A stretch of 64,000 nt of DNA from Anaerocolumna sedimenticola. GTDB lineage: Bacteria; Bacillota; Clostridia; Lachnospirales; Lachnospiraceae. A program made the translations under genes and the position numbers. Positions 31,857 through 41,806 of the stretch are shown here, in pieces (position 1 is the first letter of the stretch; each line of letters opens with the position of its first letter). A model generated the notes under the pieces. It made no database searches and was not told the DNA's origin. It saw nothing but the letters and a program-made list of their open reading frames with translations. Location of the stretch: the NCBI RefSeq assembly GCF_009931695.1, contig NZ_CP048000.1:1877501-1941500 (forward strand). Reading direction: 5' to 3'.

Positions 31857-33853
31857 ATGGATATTAATCAGTCACAATTAAATGCGATTCATCATAACAA
31901 AGGGCCTATGCTGGTATTAGCTGGGCCCGGTTCCGGTAAAACCCTGGTAATTACCAAAAGAACGGAATATCTGATAAATGAGTGCGGGGTTAACCCGCAG
32001 AATATTCTGGTAATTACTTTTACCAAGGCAGCGGCCGAGGAAATGAAAGAACGGTTTTACCGATTAACTGGAGGCAGGGGACAAGGTGTTAACTTTGGAA
32101 CTTTTCATGCCGTATTTTTTACCATTTTAAAATATGCTTATCATTATAGTGCTGCTAACATTATTAGAGATGATCAGAAAAATCAATTCTTCCGGGAAAT
32201 AATCGAACATCTGGATATGGAAATCGAAGATGAGAAAGAATTTATAATAAACATAACCTCCGAAATCAGCCTGATCAAAGGCGAGAGAATGAATTTAGAG
32301 CACTATTATTCCATAAACTGTTCTGAAGAAATATTCAAGAAAATCTATCAATCTTATGAAAGCAAGCTCCGTAAAGCAAATTTAATTGATTTTGATGACA
32401 TGCTGGTTTTATGTTATGAGCTTTTTAAGGAGCGGGCAGATATCCTGGCTATCTGGCAGAAAAAGTTTCAGTATATCTTAATTGACGAATTCCAAGATAT
32501 TAATAAAGTACAATATGATATTATAAGGCTTTTGGCATTGCCGGAAAATAATTTATTCATCGTGGGTGACGACGACCAGTCGATTTACCGTTTTCGTGGG
32601 GCAAAACCGGAAATCATGCTGAACTTTGATAAAGATTATCCGGAGGGTAAACGGGTTCTGCTGGATGTGAATTACCGTTCCACTGAAAAGATTGTGGAAT
32701 GTGCGGCCAGGCTTGTAAAAAATAATACGAAACGGTTTCCTAAGAATATCCATGCCAATAGACAGGGCGGGCAGGAGGTTATAATTAAAACCTTTAAAGA
32801 ATTAAAAGAACAAAACAGCCTGGTAGTTGCAAATATACTGCAATATTATAAGATAGGGATTCCGTTTTCCGATATGGCTATCCTCTTTCGCACCAATACC
32901 CAGCCCAGAGCATTAATTGATAAATTAATGGAATATAACGTTCCTTTTCAGATGAGAGATATGATACCGAATTTATATGACCATTGGATATCGGTTAACG
33001 TCATAACCTATATGAAATTAGCCATGGGTTACCGGGACAGATCTTATTTTTTACAAATAGCGAACCGGCCGAAGCGTTATTTAAACCGGGAATGCTTTGT
33101 GGAACCTAAGGTTGATTTCGTAAAGTTACGGGAATACTATGGGGATAAAGAATGGATGTTAGACCGGATTGATAAATTGGAATATGATCTGGAATTTTTA
33201 AAGAATATGAGCCCTTTTGCAGCCATTAATTATATCAGAAAAGGTATCGGATATGAGGATTATCTTACGGAATATGCAGCGTTTCGAAGAATCAAAGCAG
33301 AAGAGTTAATTGATACTTTAAATGAATTGCAGGATTCTGCAAGGGAATTTAAAACATATGAAGAGTGGTTTCGCCATATAGAAGAGTATCAGGTGGAATT
33401 AAAAAAGCAGGTTCAAAACCAGAAGCAGGATAAAAACAGTGTAGCTTTGGTTACCATGCATGGCTCTAAAGGATTGGAATATAAAGTTGTTTTTATTGTT
33501 GACGCTAATGAAGGCATTACCCCCATCGGAAAGCCATGCTGGAAGCGGATATGGAGGAAGAGAGAAGACTATTTTATGTGGCAGTTACCAGAGCCAAGGA
33601 ATATCTTCATATTTACTCCGTAAAGGAAAGATATAATAAAGAATTATCCTGTTCCAGATTTGTTGGAGAGATGTTATTGGACCGGGAAAGCTTAAAAGCC
33701 GGAACTAAAATAGAACATAAATCCTATGGTGTCGGAACGATTAAGGCCAATAACCAGGGAAAGCTGACTATTTATTTTGATGAATTAAAAAAAGAAAGAA
33801 TACTGGATTTAGAATACTGCATCCAAAATAAACTTCTAACTGTAAAAGAGTAA
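31857..33853 (+). CDS. UvrD/PcrA-type superfamily 1 DNA helicase (one-base frameshift)
   Basis: ATP-dependent 3'-5' DNA helicase of repair and replication. Visible motifs are Q-motif (NQSQLNAI), Walker A AGPGSGKTLVITKR, motif Ia ITFTKAAAEEM, Walker B LIDEFQDIN, motif III VGDDDQSIYRFRG, motif IV LLDVNYRSTEKI and motif V VALVTMHGSKGLE. As read, the frame breaks at C5 (33520-33524). A sixth C restores ANEGITPHRKAMLEADMEEE and the motif VI part FYVAVTRAKEYLH. The restored length of about 665 residues is somewhat short for PcrA and typical of a Lachnospiraceae paralogue. Confidence 0.92.
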
Positions 33854-34048
33854 AATTTACTTAAATATTTACCGGTTTTTTGCTTACTTATCTGCCAGTT
33901 ATAAAAATTTTAATCGTTTAACATTTCACATTTCATTTACATGAATCGTTTTACCACTTATTGTAATAACAGAACATATGTGCTATAATATATAATATGT
34001 AAAGCATTAAATATAAAATAGAACAATCTATGATAAGGGGAAAAAATT

Positions 34049-34675
34049 ATGGACTTTTATGAAGCGGTGAAGAACAGAAGGACGGTCAGGGATTTTAAAC
34101 CGGAACCGGTGGATATGAAAGTAATAAAGAGAATTCTGGAAGCAGGGCTTAAGGCTCCGACTAATGATCATTTACGGAATTGGGAATTTGTTGTGTTAAA
34201 TGATAAAACTGAAATAGAAAAAGTACTAAAGAAGATTCCTAAAAAGGTTTCCGGGAAACGATTGGATTTTATTATGAACTCTATGAGGCTTAAGGATGAG
34301 TGTCAGCAGAAGATGTATTATGATGCAATTCCAAAACAATTTTCCATGTTATTTGAAAGTGGGTGTCTGATATTGCCTTTTTTTAAACAGAAGTCCCCTC
34401 TTTTAGCACCCAAAACCTTAAGTTCACTGAATGGATTTGCCTCAATATGGTGCTGTATAGAGAACATTTTTTTAGCAGCCGCGGCAGAAGGACTGGCTTG
34501 TTCCATGCGGATTCCCATGGCCGCAGAGACAGAATATCTGGCAGAAGTTATCGGTAATCCGAAAGATTATATTATGCCATGTTTTTTGTCTATTGGATAT
34601 CCGGCTGAGGATGCTGTTACGATAAAACAGAAAGAGGTTAATATAGAAGAAAAGATACATATAAACCATTGGTAA
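34049..34675 (+). CDS. Nitroreductase-family FMN protein
   Basis: A 208-residue flavoprotein. The N terminus FYEAVKNRRTVRDFKPEPV is the typical FMN phosphate-binding start of this family, and KAPTNDHLRNWEFVVL and the later SIWCCIENIFLAAAAEGLACSMR match the FMN and dimer regions. The substrate is unknown; relatives reduce nitroaromatics, quinones or act in other redox reactions. AAGGGGAA lies before the ATG, and a promoter-like TTGTAA-TATAAT pair lies about 70-90 bases upstream. Confidence 0.9.
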   Translation: MDFYEAVKNRRTVRDFKPEPVDMKVIKRILEAGLKAPTNDHLRNWEFVVLNDKTEIEKVLKKIPKKVSGKRLDFIMNSMRLKDECQQKMYYDAIPKQFSMLFESGCLILPFFKQKSPLLAPKTLSSLNGFASIWCCIENIFLAAAAEGLACSMRIPMAAETEYLAEVIGNPKDYIMPCFLSIGYPAEDAVTIKQKEVNIEEKIHINHW

Positions 34676-34698
34676 TTGCTCTGATGGGAGTCAGTTAT

Positions 34699-34812
34699 AT
34701 GAAAATTAAGAGTATAAGCAATATAACACTTAAAAAGCGTATTCGTTGTTCACGGATAGGTGTTATTAAACGGTATAAAAAAGGCAGAAAGAAATTAAAC
34801 GGAGGCTTATAA
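34699..34812 (+). CDS. Small, highly basic protein, 37 residues (hypothetical)
   Basis: A short frame starting at ATG 34699 has GGGAG 10 bases upstream and encodes a peptide with 13 Lys/Arg and no membrane segment. It lies directly downstream of the nitroreductase and ends 8 bases before a strong hairpin. I do not recognise it. It may be a real small nucleic-acid-binding protein or chance. Confidence 0.35.
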   Translation: MKIKSISNITLKKRIRCSRIGVIKRYKKGRKKLNGGL

Positions 34813-34819
34813 CAGAAAA

Positions 34820-34845
34820 ACCCACCAGTTAAGTGCTGGTGGGTC
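34820..34845. terminator. Bidirectional terminator between converging genes
   Basis: The stem ACCCACCAG/CTGGTGGGT has a 7-base loop. On the minus strand it is followed by TTTTT, so it ends the leftward DUF1292 gene; on the plus strand it closes the nitroreductase transcript less strongly. Confidence 0.85.
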
Positions 34846-34876
34846 TGATTCAATATATTCGCCTGTTTCACGAATA

Positions 34877-35248
34877 TTAATTTTCATCGTCCTCTTCGTC
34901 CTCATCAAACATATCATCAAATTCTTCACTGTCCATTAACTCGTCAAAAGCATCGGATACAGCTTCAAATTCATCATCATCTTCAATATTGAGTAATTCA
35001 ATTTCATCATTTTCATGTTCAATGAACTGATATAAGAAAATTTCTCCGTCTTCTTCATCTTCTCTTTCAGCAGGAACAAGTGCAATATAATCTTTCTCTC
35101 CAACTGGGAATATACATAAAACTTCACATTCTAAATCTGTACCATCATCCAGTGTTAAAGTTACATTCATATGATCATGATCATGTTCGTGGTCATGTCC
35201 GCAACCGCAACCGTCACCACAGCCGCAATCGTGTTCGTGTTCGCTCAT
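34877..35248 (-). CDS. DUF1292-family acidic protein with His/Cys-rich N terminus
   Basis: A 123-residue protein. The N terminus is rich in potential metal ligands (SEHEHDCGCGDGCGCGHD, then repeated HD/HE pairs). The DUF1292 core follows with VTLTLDDG and EVLCIFPVGEKDYIALVP, then a very acidic tail. I choose the ATG at 35248, which has GAGAGGT before it; the longer frame to 35398 adds an unrelated hydrophobic segment. The function of DUF1292 is unknown. The His/Cys run suggests metal binding. Confidence 0.88.
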   Translation of the reverse strand: MSEHEHDCGCGDGCGCGHDHEHDHDHMNVTLTLDDGTDLECEVLCIFPVGEKDYIALVPAEREDEEDGEIFLYQFIEHENDEIELLNIEDDDEFEAVSDAFDELMDSEEFDDMFDEDEEDDEN

Positions 35249-35507
35249 TGTAATATACCTCTCTTTCAGTAAGCCTATGAATAGGATTCCTATACCGGCA
35301 AATAATATTATGGCAATAAAATGGTGATTCCATTCCATTGTTTCATACAATTTGACTTTAACAGATAAACCGTTAAATTGCAAGGTAAATCTATCCATAA
35401 AAATAAATTATTTTTGATAAAAATATATTGACTTTATATAAAAATAGAATAAAATATACAATAGATTTGACAAGAGAATCATGTATTTATGGCTATTCAC
35501 ATTGTAT

Positions 35508-35607
35508 TTGTGACAATTTAAGTCACAACGGTTCTTACGAACCGATGCACACAAATATGCAAAAAGCGCATATATTGGCGCTGACTAACTCAAAATCCGA
35601 TGGATTT
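35508..35607 (+). promoter_or_regulatory. Array of four short hairpins in a 415-base gap
   Basis: Four successive inverted repeats: TTGTGAC/GTCACAA (35508-35528), CGGTTC/GAACCG (35529-35544), AGCGC/GCGCT (35565-35582) and AAATCC/GGATTT (35593-35607). Candidate -35 elements TTGACT (35428) and TTGACA (35467) lie upstream. This may be the leader of the following gene or an independent RNA. Elsewhere in 35249-35663 I see nothing. Confidence 0.45.
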
Positions 35608-35663
35608 CTTGAGGTAACTGCATAGTTGCTTGTATTTAACCTAGTAAGAGAGGAGAACATTCA

Positions 35664-36290
35664 GTGGCTACAACCAATGCTAATGATAGCAGACCAAGAG
35701 ATAATCGTGGCAATGCCAGATTAAACGATAACCACAGGCCAGGAACTAGTCGTGAAACCGGAATGACCGGGCAAGGAAACAGAGACAACAAACCTTTTAA
35801 TCGAGAGAATAAACCCTATAATAAAGATAACAAATCGAGTAATTCTTACAGTAGGGAAAATAAACCTTATAATAAAGATTCTAAGCCTTATGGCAGAAAA
35901 GACAGCAACGATACCAGAACAACGGGCAGCTATAATAATAGAACCAGGAATCTAAAAGGTGGCGGTTACAATAAGGATAATGATTATGACAACGACAATA
36001 AGTACGGCAAAGGCTATAGCAGTGGAAAAGACCAACGAATGGGTGACTCCAGATCAAGAACATCCCCAAATAAGGAGAAAGAACAACAGCCGGACAAATT
36101 CGAAACAATCAAACGTCTGGAAAGAGAAAAGAAGGCAATACAAAAGAAAAGCCAGGAGATTAATAAAAAATCGGAACGACCGAACAAACCTCAGCTTAAG
36201 CATAGACGAACGAATAATATAGACTGGACGAAAGGTTATGCAAATGGCCGGTACGGGGATGATGATGAAGATTATACGGAATTTATGTAA
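35664..36290 (+). CDS. Hypothetical disordered, Asn/Lys/Arg/Asp-rich protein
   Basis: A 208-residue protein of low complexity starting at GTG 35664, with AGGAG 8 bases upstream. It has no signal peptide, membrane helix or recognisable domain. The central part repeats RENKPYNKD-like units three times. The C-terminal third has a charged helix-prone stretch (KFETIKRLEREKKAIQKKSQ) and an acidic end. It looks like an intrinsically disordered nucleic-acid- or protein-binding factor. It precedes the DinG-type helicase by 124 bases. Confidence 0.72.
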   Translation: MATTNANDSRPRDNRGNARLNDNHRPGTSRETGMTGQGNRDNKPFNRENKPYNKDNKSSNSYSRENKPYNKDSKPYGRKDSNDTRTTGSYNNRTRNLKGGGYNKDNDYDNDNKYGKGYSSGKDQRMGDSRSRTSPNKEKEQQPDKFETIKRLEREKKAIQKKSQEINKKSERPNKPQLKHRRTNNIDWTKGYANGRYGDDDEDYTEFM

Positions 36291-36414
36291 CCCGGTTTTT
36301 TATTAAAATATAACATAAAAAACAGGCATCTGAAATGGAAATCATGGAAGGTGCCTTATTTAAGTGATTGCGAAACCATTTACCGGATTTATAAATAATA
36401 TAGGGGAAATTTAC

Positions 36415-38813
36415 ATGGAAAAGGATAACGGAGATAAAATAAAAATATCTGTAAGAAATCTGGTTGAATTCATTCTGCGTTCCGGTGATCTTGATAATCG
36501 GACAGGCGGAAGAAGGGATACGGATGCGATGCAGGAAGGAAGCAGAATCCATCGGAAAATACAAAAGCAGATGGGTTCTGAATATAGTGCGGAATTTCCA
36601 TTAAGCATTACCGTACCCCTCACTCGCGAAGACATAACTTTTGAGCTGTGCGTGGAGGGGAGAGCGGATGGTATTATCAGCAGAACTGACGAGGATCCCT
36701 CTATTGTTATTGACGAAATAAAGGGTGTATATATGGAGCTGAGTCATCTGGAAGAACCTGTACCCGTACACCGGGCACAGGCTATGTGTTATGCCTATAT
36801 TTATGCCAGGTTGTATGAACATAATAAAATAGGCATAAGGCTGACTTACTGCAATCTGGAATCGGAAAATCTTAAGTATTTTCATGAAACCTTTACTTAT
36901 GAACAGTTGGATAACTGGTTCTCGAATCTGATAGACGAATATGGCAAATGGGCAGCCTGGCAGATACGATGGAACAGTACACGAAATGACAGCATAAAAA
37001 CCTTAGAGTTTCCTTTTCCATACAGGCATGGGCAAAAAGAACTGGTCACAAACGTGTATAAGACTATAATGCGGGATAAAAGGCTGTTTATTGAAGCCCC
37101 TACCGGTGTGGGAAAGACCATATCAACTATATTTCCAACAATAAAAGCTATGGGTGAGGGGCTGGCTAGTAAGATATTTTACCTGACGGCAAAAACGATT
37201 ACGAGGACGGTAGCGGAAGAAACTTTCCAGAAGTTAAAAGAAAACGGTCTTTTAAGTAAATCAGTTACCATAACGGCAAAAGAAAAAATCTGTATCCTTG
37301 ATAAATCGGATTGTAACCCTGTATCCTGTGAAAGGGCCAAAGGCCATTATGACAGGGTAAACGATGCGGTTTATGATTTATTAATAAACGAAAATGATAT
37401 TTCCAGAGATTTAATCTTAAATTATGCAAAAAAACACAAAGTATGCCCGTTTGAGATGTGTCTGGATGTAACTACCTGGGCGGATGCTGTCATATGCGAT
37501 TACAATTATGTTTTTGATCCCAATGTTTATCTCAGACGTTTTTTTCTTGGGGAGAAGAAAAATGATTATATCTTTTTAATCGATGAGTCACATAATCTGG
37601 TTGACCGAGCCAGGGAGATGTATAGTGCGGTATTATATAAAAAACAATTTTTATCGGTAAAGAAAATAGTTAAAACCATAGAAACAAGTAATCATATATC
37701 CAAACCTTATAATGGTCCCAAATTAGAAAAACGGCTGGAAGCCTGTAACAGCGATTTACTTAAGTTAAAAAGAAACTGTGATAATTGCACCGTTATCGAT
37801 GACATAACTGATTTTGTACTTCATCTCATGCGGCTTATGACCGAATATGAAGAGTATTTAACTGAATTCTCGGATTCGGAGGGAAAGGATGAGATTCTTG
37901 GTTTGTTTATGGATATCCGCCATTTTCTTAGTATTTATGAAATTTACAGCGATAAATATATAACCTATACCGATTACGACGAGCAGGGTGAATTCCGAAT
38001 AAAATTATTATGTATGGATCCATCGGATAATCTAAAAACCTGCCTTGAGAAAGGGAAGAGTGCGGTCTTTTTTTCTGCCACCCTGTTACCTATCCTGTAT
38101 TATAAAGAGCAATTGGGGGAAGAGAGGAAGATTATGCGGTTTATGCCCCATCTCCGTTTCCATCAGAAAATCGGCTTCTAATGATAGGCTGTGATGTAAG
38201 TACGAAATATAGCAGACGTAATAAGGATGAATACGAAAAGATAGTAGAATACCTTATAGCTTTTACCGGTGTCAAGAAAGGAAATTATATGGTTTTCTTT
38301 CCGTCCTATCAAATGTTAAATCAAGTTGCTGAACTTGCAGAGGGAAAGTTAGAAGGAATGGTAATCCAGACAAATAATATGACAGAAATTGAGAAAGAAG
38401 AATTTTTACTGGACTTTACCCTGGAACCGGATAAAAGCAGAATTGGTTTTTGCGTAATGGGAGGTATTTTCAGTGAGGGAATTGATTTGAAAAATGACCG
38501 TTTAATCGGTGCGGTTATCGTTGGTACCGGTCTTCCCATGGTAGGAAATGAAAGAGAACTATTCCGTAAATATTATGATAACCGGAATGGCAGGGGGTTT
38601 GATTATGCTTATTTATATCAGGGAATGAATAAGGTATTGCAATCCGCCGGAAGAGTCATAAGAACCATGGATGACAGAGGCGCTATACTGTTATTGGACG
38701 AAAGGTTCCGGCAAACTCAATACTCTGGTTTGTTCCCCAGAGAATGGTACCCTAATATCTTGGTTAATGCTAATACAATGGAAGCGGAACTTAAGAATTT
38801 TTGGAATTCTTAA
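36415..38813 (+). CDS. DinG/Rad3-type helicase with N-terminal nuclease-like domain (one-base frameshift)
   Basis: ATP-dependent DNA helicase of the iron-sulfur superfamily 2 group. The N terminus resembles a PD-(D/E)XK/Cas4-like module (VIDEIKG near residue 100). Then come Walker A EAPTGVGKTIS, four cysteines expected to hold the 4Fe-4S cluster (CILDKSDCNPVSC and CPFEMC), DEAH-type box LIDESHNLVDRA, and motifs after FFSATLLP. The frame breaks at G5 (38115-38119); a sixth G restores YAVYAPSPFPSENR and joins the C-terminal helicase half (QSAGRVIRTMDDRG). The restored protein has about 799 residues. I start at ATG 36415, with AGGGGAA upstream. Confidence 0.9.
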
Positions 38814-38844
38814 ATTCCGCCTGATAAAAGTTTAGTTTAAAGAT

Positions 38845-39722
38845 TTAGAAATGAATGGAACTTCCATAAAAGTGATAATGGGGCCGTTTATACAGGAAGT
38901 CTTCATCAGTAATGGTACGATAAACCTGATTTACGATATGATAAAGGATTGTACCGATAAAACCTCCCAGTAATCCTAAAAGGACATCATCTATATCGCT
39001 TTTGCCAAGAAGAAAAGCCCATTGCAAAATTTCTACAACGAAAGGGAGAAGCAAAAGTGCAAAAAATCGCAGCAGCCGGTTTTGATAACGTAACAGTAAA
39101 GCTGTATAAAATCCGAAAGGAATAAACAGTACGATACACATAGCAAAATATTTTATTAAGTCTGCCAGTGTAAAATACCCGGATATATGATCTTCAATTA
39201 AGGTTGCCAAAGATAAAAGCGGGACATAATTAATGGATTTTATATCGGTATAATAAGAAATAAAAGAATTATTTCTTAAAAAAAGAAAAATTATAAGAAC
39301 GGCTATATAGAAAATCAGGAAAACAATATTGGTATTTCGATAAAAAACATTAAAATCCGTATACTTAAGCGAGCTGTCCGCTAAATTGCGTATCATACAA
39401 TATACAAGAGGAAGAAACCAGTCAATTATGATGAATAAAAATAAATCGGGATGAAAAGACAAAATGGAATCTTTACTGTCCACGTAGGAAAGCAGTATGA
39501 TAATAGTGCATAAGAAAATATTCAGTAAAGTATAACTGAAACAAACCTCATAATTTAAAACCTGTTCTAAAAGAATATGACAGAACAGGAAACAGATTAT
39601 TGCAGCTATACCAAAACTTAAGTAATTTGAATTCAGAAAATAATAAGCACCAAACTGCACCAATACGGTGGCAATACTAAATAGAATAATAAGTGTGGCA
39701 ATATTAACAGAACCCTTTTCAT
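38845..39722 (-). CDS. VanZ-like membrane protein (start region one base out of frame)
   Basis: Polytopic membrane protein with about seven helices. The VanZ-family core lies near residues 190-240 (FIPFGFYTALLLRYQNR and ILQWAFLLGKSDIDDVLLGLLGG). As read, the frame has only a TTG/GTG start at 39663, inside a helix. An ATG at 39722 with AGAAGGGG upstream comes into frame if one base is added to AAAA or GGG at 39713-39719, giving a normal first helix and 292 residues. The role of VanZ-like proteins outside glycopeptide resistance is unclear. Confidence 0.8.
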
Positions 39723-39751
39723 ATAAACCCCTTCTTTCTTTTGTAAATTAT

Positions 39752-39966
39752 CTAAAAAACCGGCCCAAACCGGTATTTATCCAAAAAGTAGAACGATACC
39801 TTACATTCAGTCAAATTTATTTAATTCCTATACATATCGAAAGCCGGCTTGACGATAACACCCATGCCTTTGGGTGTTACTTGGAAAAAATAGCCTCTTT
39901 TGCTGTTCTTCCCAAGCCTCGGATGCGGGGCTTTAGGCTGAAGAAACTGCAGAACAGTTTCTTTTT
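39752..39966. other. Hairpin-rich gap, possible small RNA on the plus strand
   Basis: Four stem-loops are visible: ACCGG/CCGGT (39759-39774), with a T-run on the minus strand, likely the terminator of the leftward lipid-kinase gene; TAACACCCA/TGGGTGTTA (39856-39879); AAGCC/GGCTT (39914-39933); and GAAACTG/CAGTTTC (39943-39961) followed by TTTTT on the plus strand. The last looks like a plus-strand terminator although no plus-strand gene is known here. Confidence 0.45.
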
Positions 39967-40889
39967 CATACTATAATCCTTAATTGATTCGTAATACATG
40001 AAACTGTAAGTTGTGAAAAAGTATCCGGGCATTCCCCGTCAATATGCACCCAGTACGGATTGTCCACTTCTATATCAAGTAACCTGCAATTAAATGTTAC
40101 AACACCTTTAAAATGAATATGTTTACCAAATAATAAAAAAGGTAATACAGTTAAGATTCTAAGCCTGGATACGCCGTGAACGATACATACGGATAACTTT
40201 CCATCGTAAGGATCAGCTGCCGGAGCTATCTGCATCCCTCCGCCTTCGTATTTATGAATCATATTTGTTATTAAAAGGATTTTCTTATAGGTTTGAGGCT
40301 TACCACCGTCTACAGTAACCATTCCATCCATAAACCGGCAGGATATTAATTGTTTTAAACAGATTATAATATAAGTCAGTTTACCTAATCCGTAACGGTT
40401 TAAAAATATTTTTAATTTGGAATGAAAGGTTTCTTCACAGATAGCCGCATCAAAACCTATACCGGAACTTACTGCGAATTTTCTGCTATAATTGGAAACG
40501 TAACTTTTTATTAACCCAATATCTACATATTGAAAACGTGATGGGAACAAAATATTCTCAAGGCTCTTAACCGGATCTTTAGGCAGTTTTAAACTTCGTG
40601 CAAGATCATTACTGGATCCGGATGGAATATAACCCAAAAGCACATCATTAAAATCGGTAATACCGTTAATCACTTCATTAACCGTTCCATCCCCGCCAAG
40701 GACTATAATATTTTTAATACCGGAATAAGTACTGCAAATTTCCATTGCCAATTCAGTCGCATGATTTGGATATCTGGTAATATGGAATGTATAAGATACT
40801 TCTTTTTTATCTAATACCTCTTTTACTATATGCCATATTTTAGCTCCTTTTTCCGACCGGGATTTTGGATTAATGATAAAATGATACAT
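39966..40889 (-). CDS. Diacylglycerol/lipid kinase family protein (YegS/BmrU-like)
   Basis: A 307-residue soluble or peripheral lipid kinase. The N-terminal DAGK catalytic domain shows FIINPKSRSEKG and the nucleotide-binding GGDGTVNEVINGI (about residues 60-72). GYIPSGSSNDLARSL and later IGFDAA follow, as in DgkB and YegS. It probably phosphorylates diacylglycerol or a related lipid. CAGGAG lies before the ATG. The next leftward gene is the VanZ-like gene, separated by a terminator-like hairpin. Confidence 0.93.
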   Translation of the reverse strand: MYHFIINPKSRSEKGAKIWHIVKEVLDKKEVSYTFHITRYPNHATELAMEICSTYSGIKNIIVLGGDGTVNEVINGITDFNDVLLGYIPSGSSNDLARSLKLPKDPVKSLENILFPSRFQYVDIGLIKSYVSNYSRKFAVSSGIGFDAAICEETFHSKLKIFLNRYGLGKLTYIIICLKQLISCRFMDGMVTVDGGKPQTYKKILLITNMIHKYEGGGMQIAPAADPYDGKLSVCIVHGVSRLRILTVLPFLLFGKHIHFKGVVTFNCRLLDIEVDNPYWVHIDGECPDTFSQLTVSCITNQLRIIV

Positions 40890-41125
40890 AATATACTCCT
40901 GTCTGTTTAATCATTCCATTTTTGTATATCTATGTAAATATTATATGATAATCAAATTAAAGTCAAGGAGATGATAATGAGGTAAATTCCGTATTATTTT
41001 CTTGAATCCCTATAAACTTATGACAAAATACAGTATGACCTCATGACAAATGTAACTTGTTAATAACCCCGCCGTAAAGTATCATTAAGACATCAAATTA
41101 ATTAAAAGTTTTTGGGAGGTTTATT

Positions 41126-41806
41126 ATGAGAATAAAAACATCAAATATGTTATGGGGACTTTTCTTCATATTAATCGGAGTTGGCTTTGCAGGAAATGCA
41201 TTTAATTTATGGAATTTTGAATTGTTCTTCCGCGGATGGTGGACATTATTTATTATCATACCCTGCGCCATCAGTTTAATACAGAACGGTTTCCGTGTCA
41301 GCAATTTAGCAGGTTTAATTATTGGTATTATGTTGTTAATGTCCAGTCAGGGTATCGTTGACGGTAATGTTATGGGTAAATTAATTGTACCTTTTATATT
41401 TGTACTAATAGGATTTAGTATGATATTTAAAAATATGTTCCATGGTGATAGAAGCCTTCACATCGATGTTAAATACCAGGGCGGTGCGGCAGAACATTCC
41501 GCAATTTTTGCAGGAAACAGATATCAGGTAACAGGAGAAAAATTCATGGGTACCACCATTAATGCCATTTTCGGTGGTGTTGACCTGGATCTTAGAAATG
41601 CGATTATTGACGAAGATATTGTAATTAATGCAACAGCAGTTTTTGGCGGTATTGATATTTTGGTACCGGCCAATGTTAAAGTAAAGGTATCCAATGTTCC
41701 TATTTTTGGCGGTGTTGATAATAAAGCAGGAACATCACCGGACCCTAATGCACCAATCATATTTTTAAATTCAACATGTATGTTTGGGGGGATTGATATA
41801 AAATGA
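41126..41806 (+). CDS. LiaF-like membrane protein with DUF5668-type N terminus
   Basis: A 226-residue protein. The N terminus holds about four hydrophobic helices (residues 8-100; LFFILIGVGFAGNA then WWTLFIIIPCAI), the pattern of the DUF5668/LiaF N terminus. The C-terminal part is the LiaF-like beta-rich domain with AIFGGVDLDLRNA, FGGIDILVP and MFGGIDIK repeats. Relatives respond to cell-envelope stress. Its stop overlaps the start of the following DUF4097 gene by 4 bases, so the two are translationally coupled. GGGAGG precedes the ATG. Confidence 0.88.
   Translation: MRIKTSNMLWGLFFILIGVGFAGNAFNLWNFELFFRGWWTLFIIIPCAISLIQNGFRVSNLAGLIIGIMLLMSSQGIVDGNVMGKLIVPFIFVLIGFSMIFKNMFHGDRSLHIDVKYQGGAAEHSAIFAGNRYQVTGEKFMGTTINAIFGGVDLDLRNAIIDEDIVINATAVFGGIDILVPANVKVKVSNVPIFGGVDNKAGTSPDPNAPIIFLNSTCMFGGIDIK

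Noticed and set aside
35428..35625. Rightward open frame of 65 residues
   Set aside because: It starts at a TTG that is more likely a -35 box and runs through the hairpin array.
39668..39976. Rightward open frame of 102 residues
   Set aside because: No ribosome site, atypical composition, and it spans several hairpins; a small RNA is the better reading.
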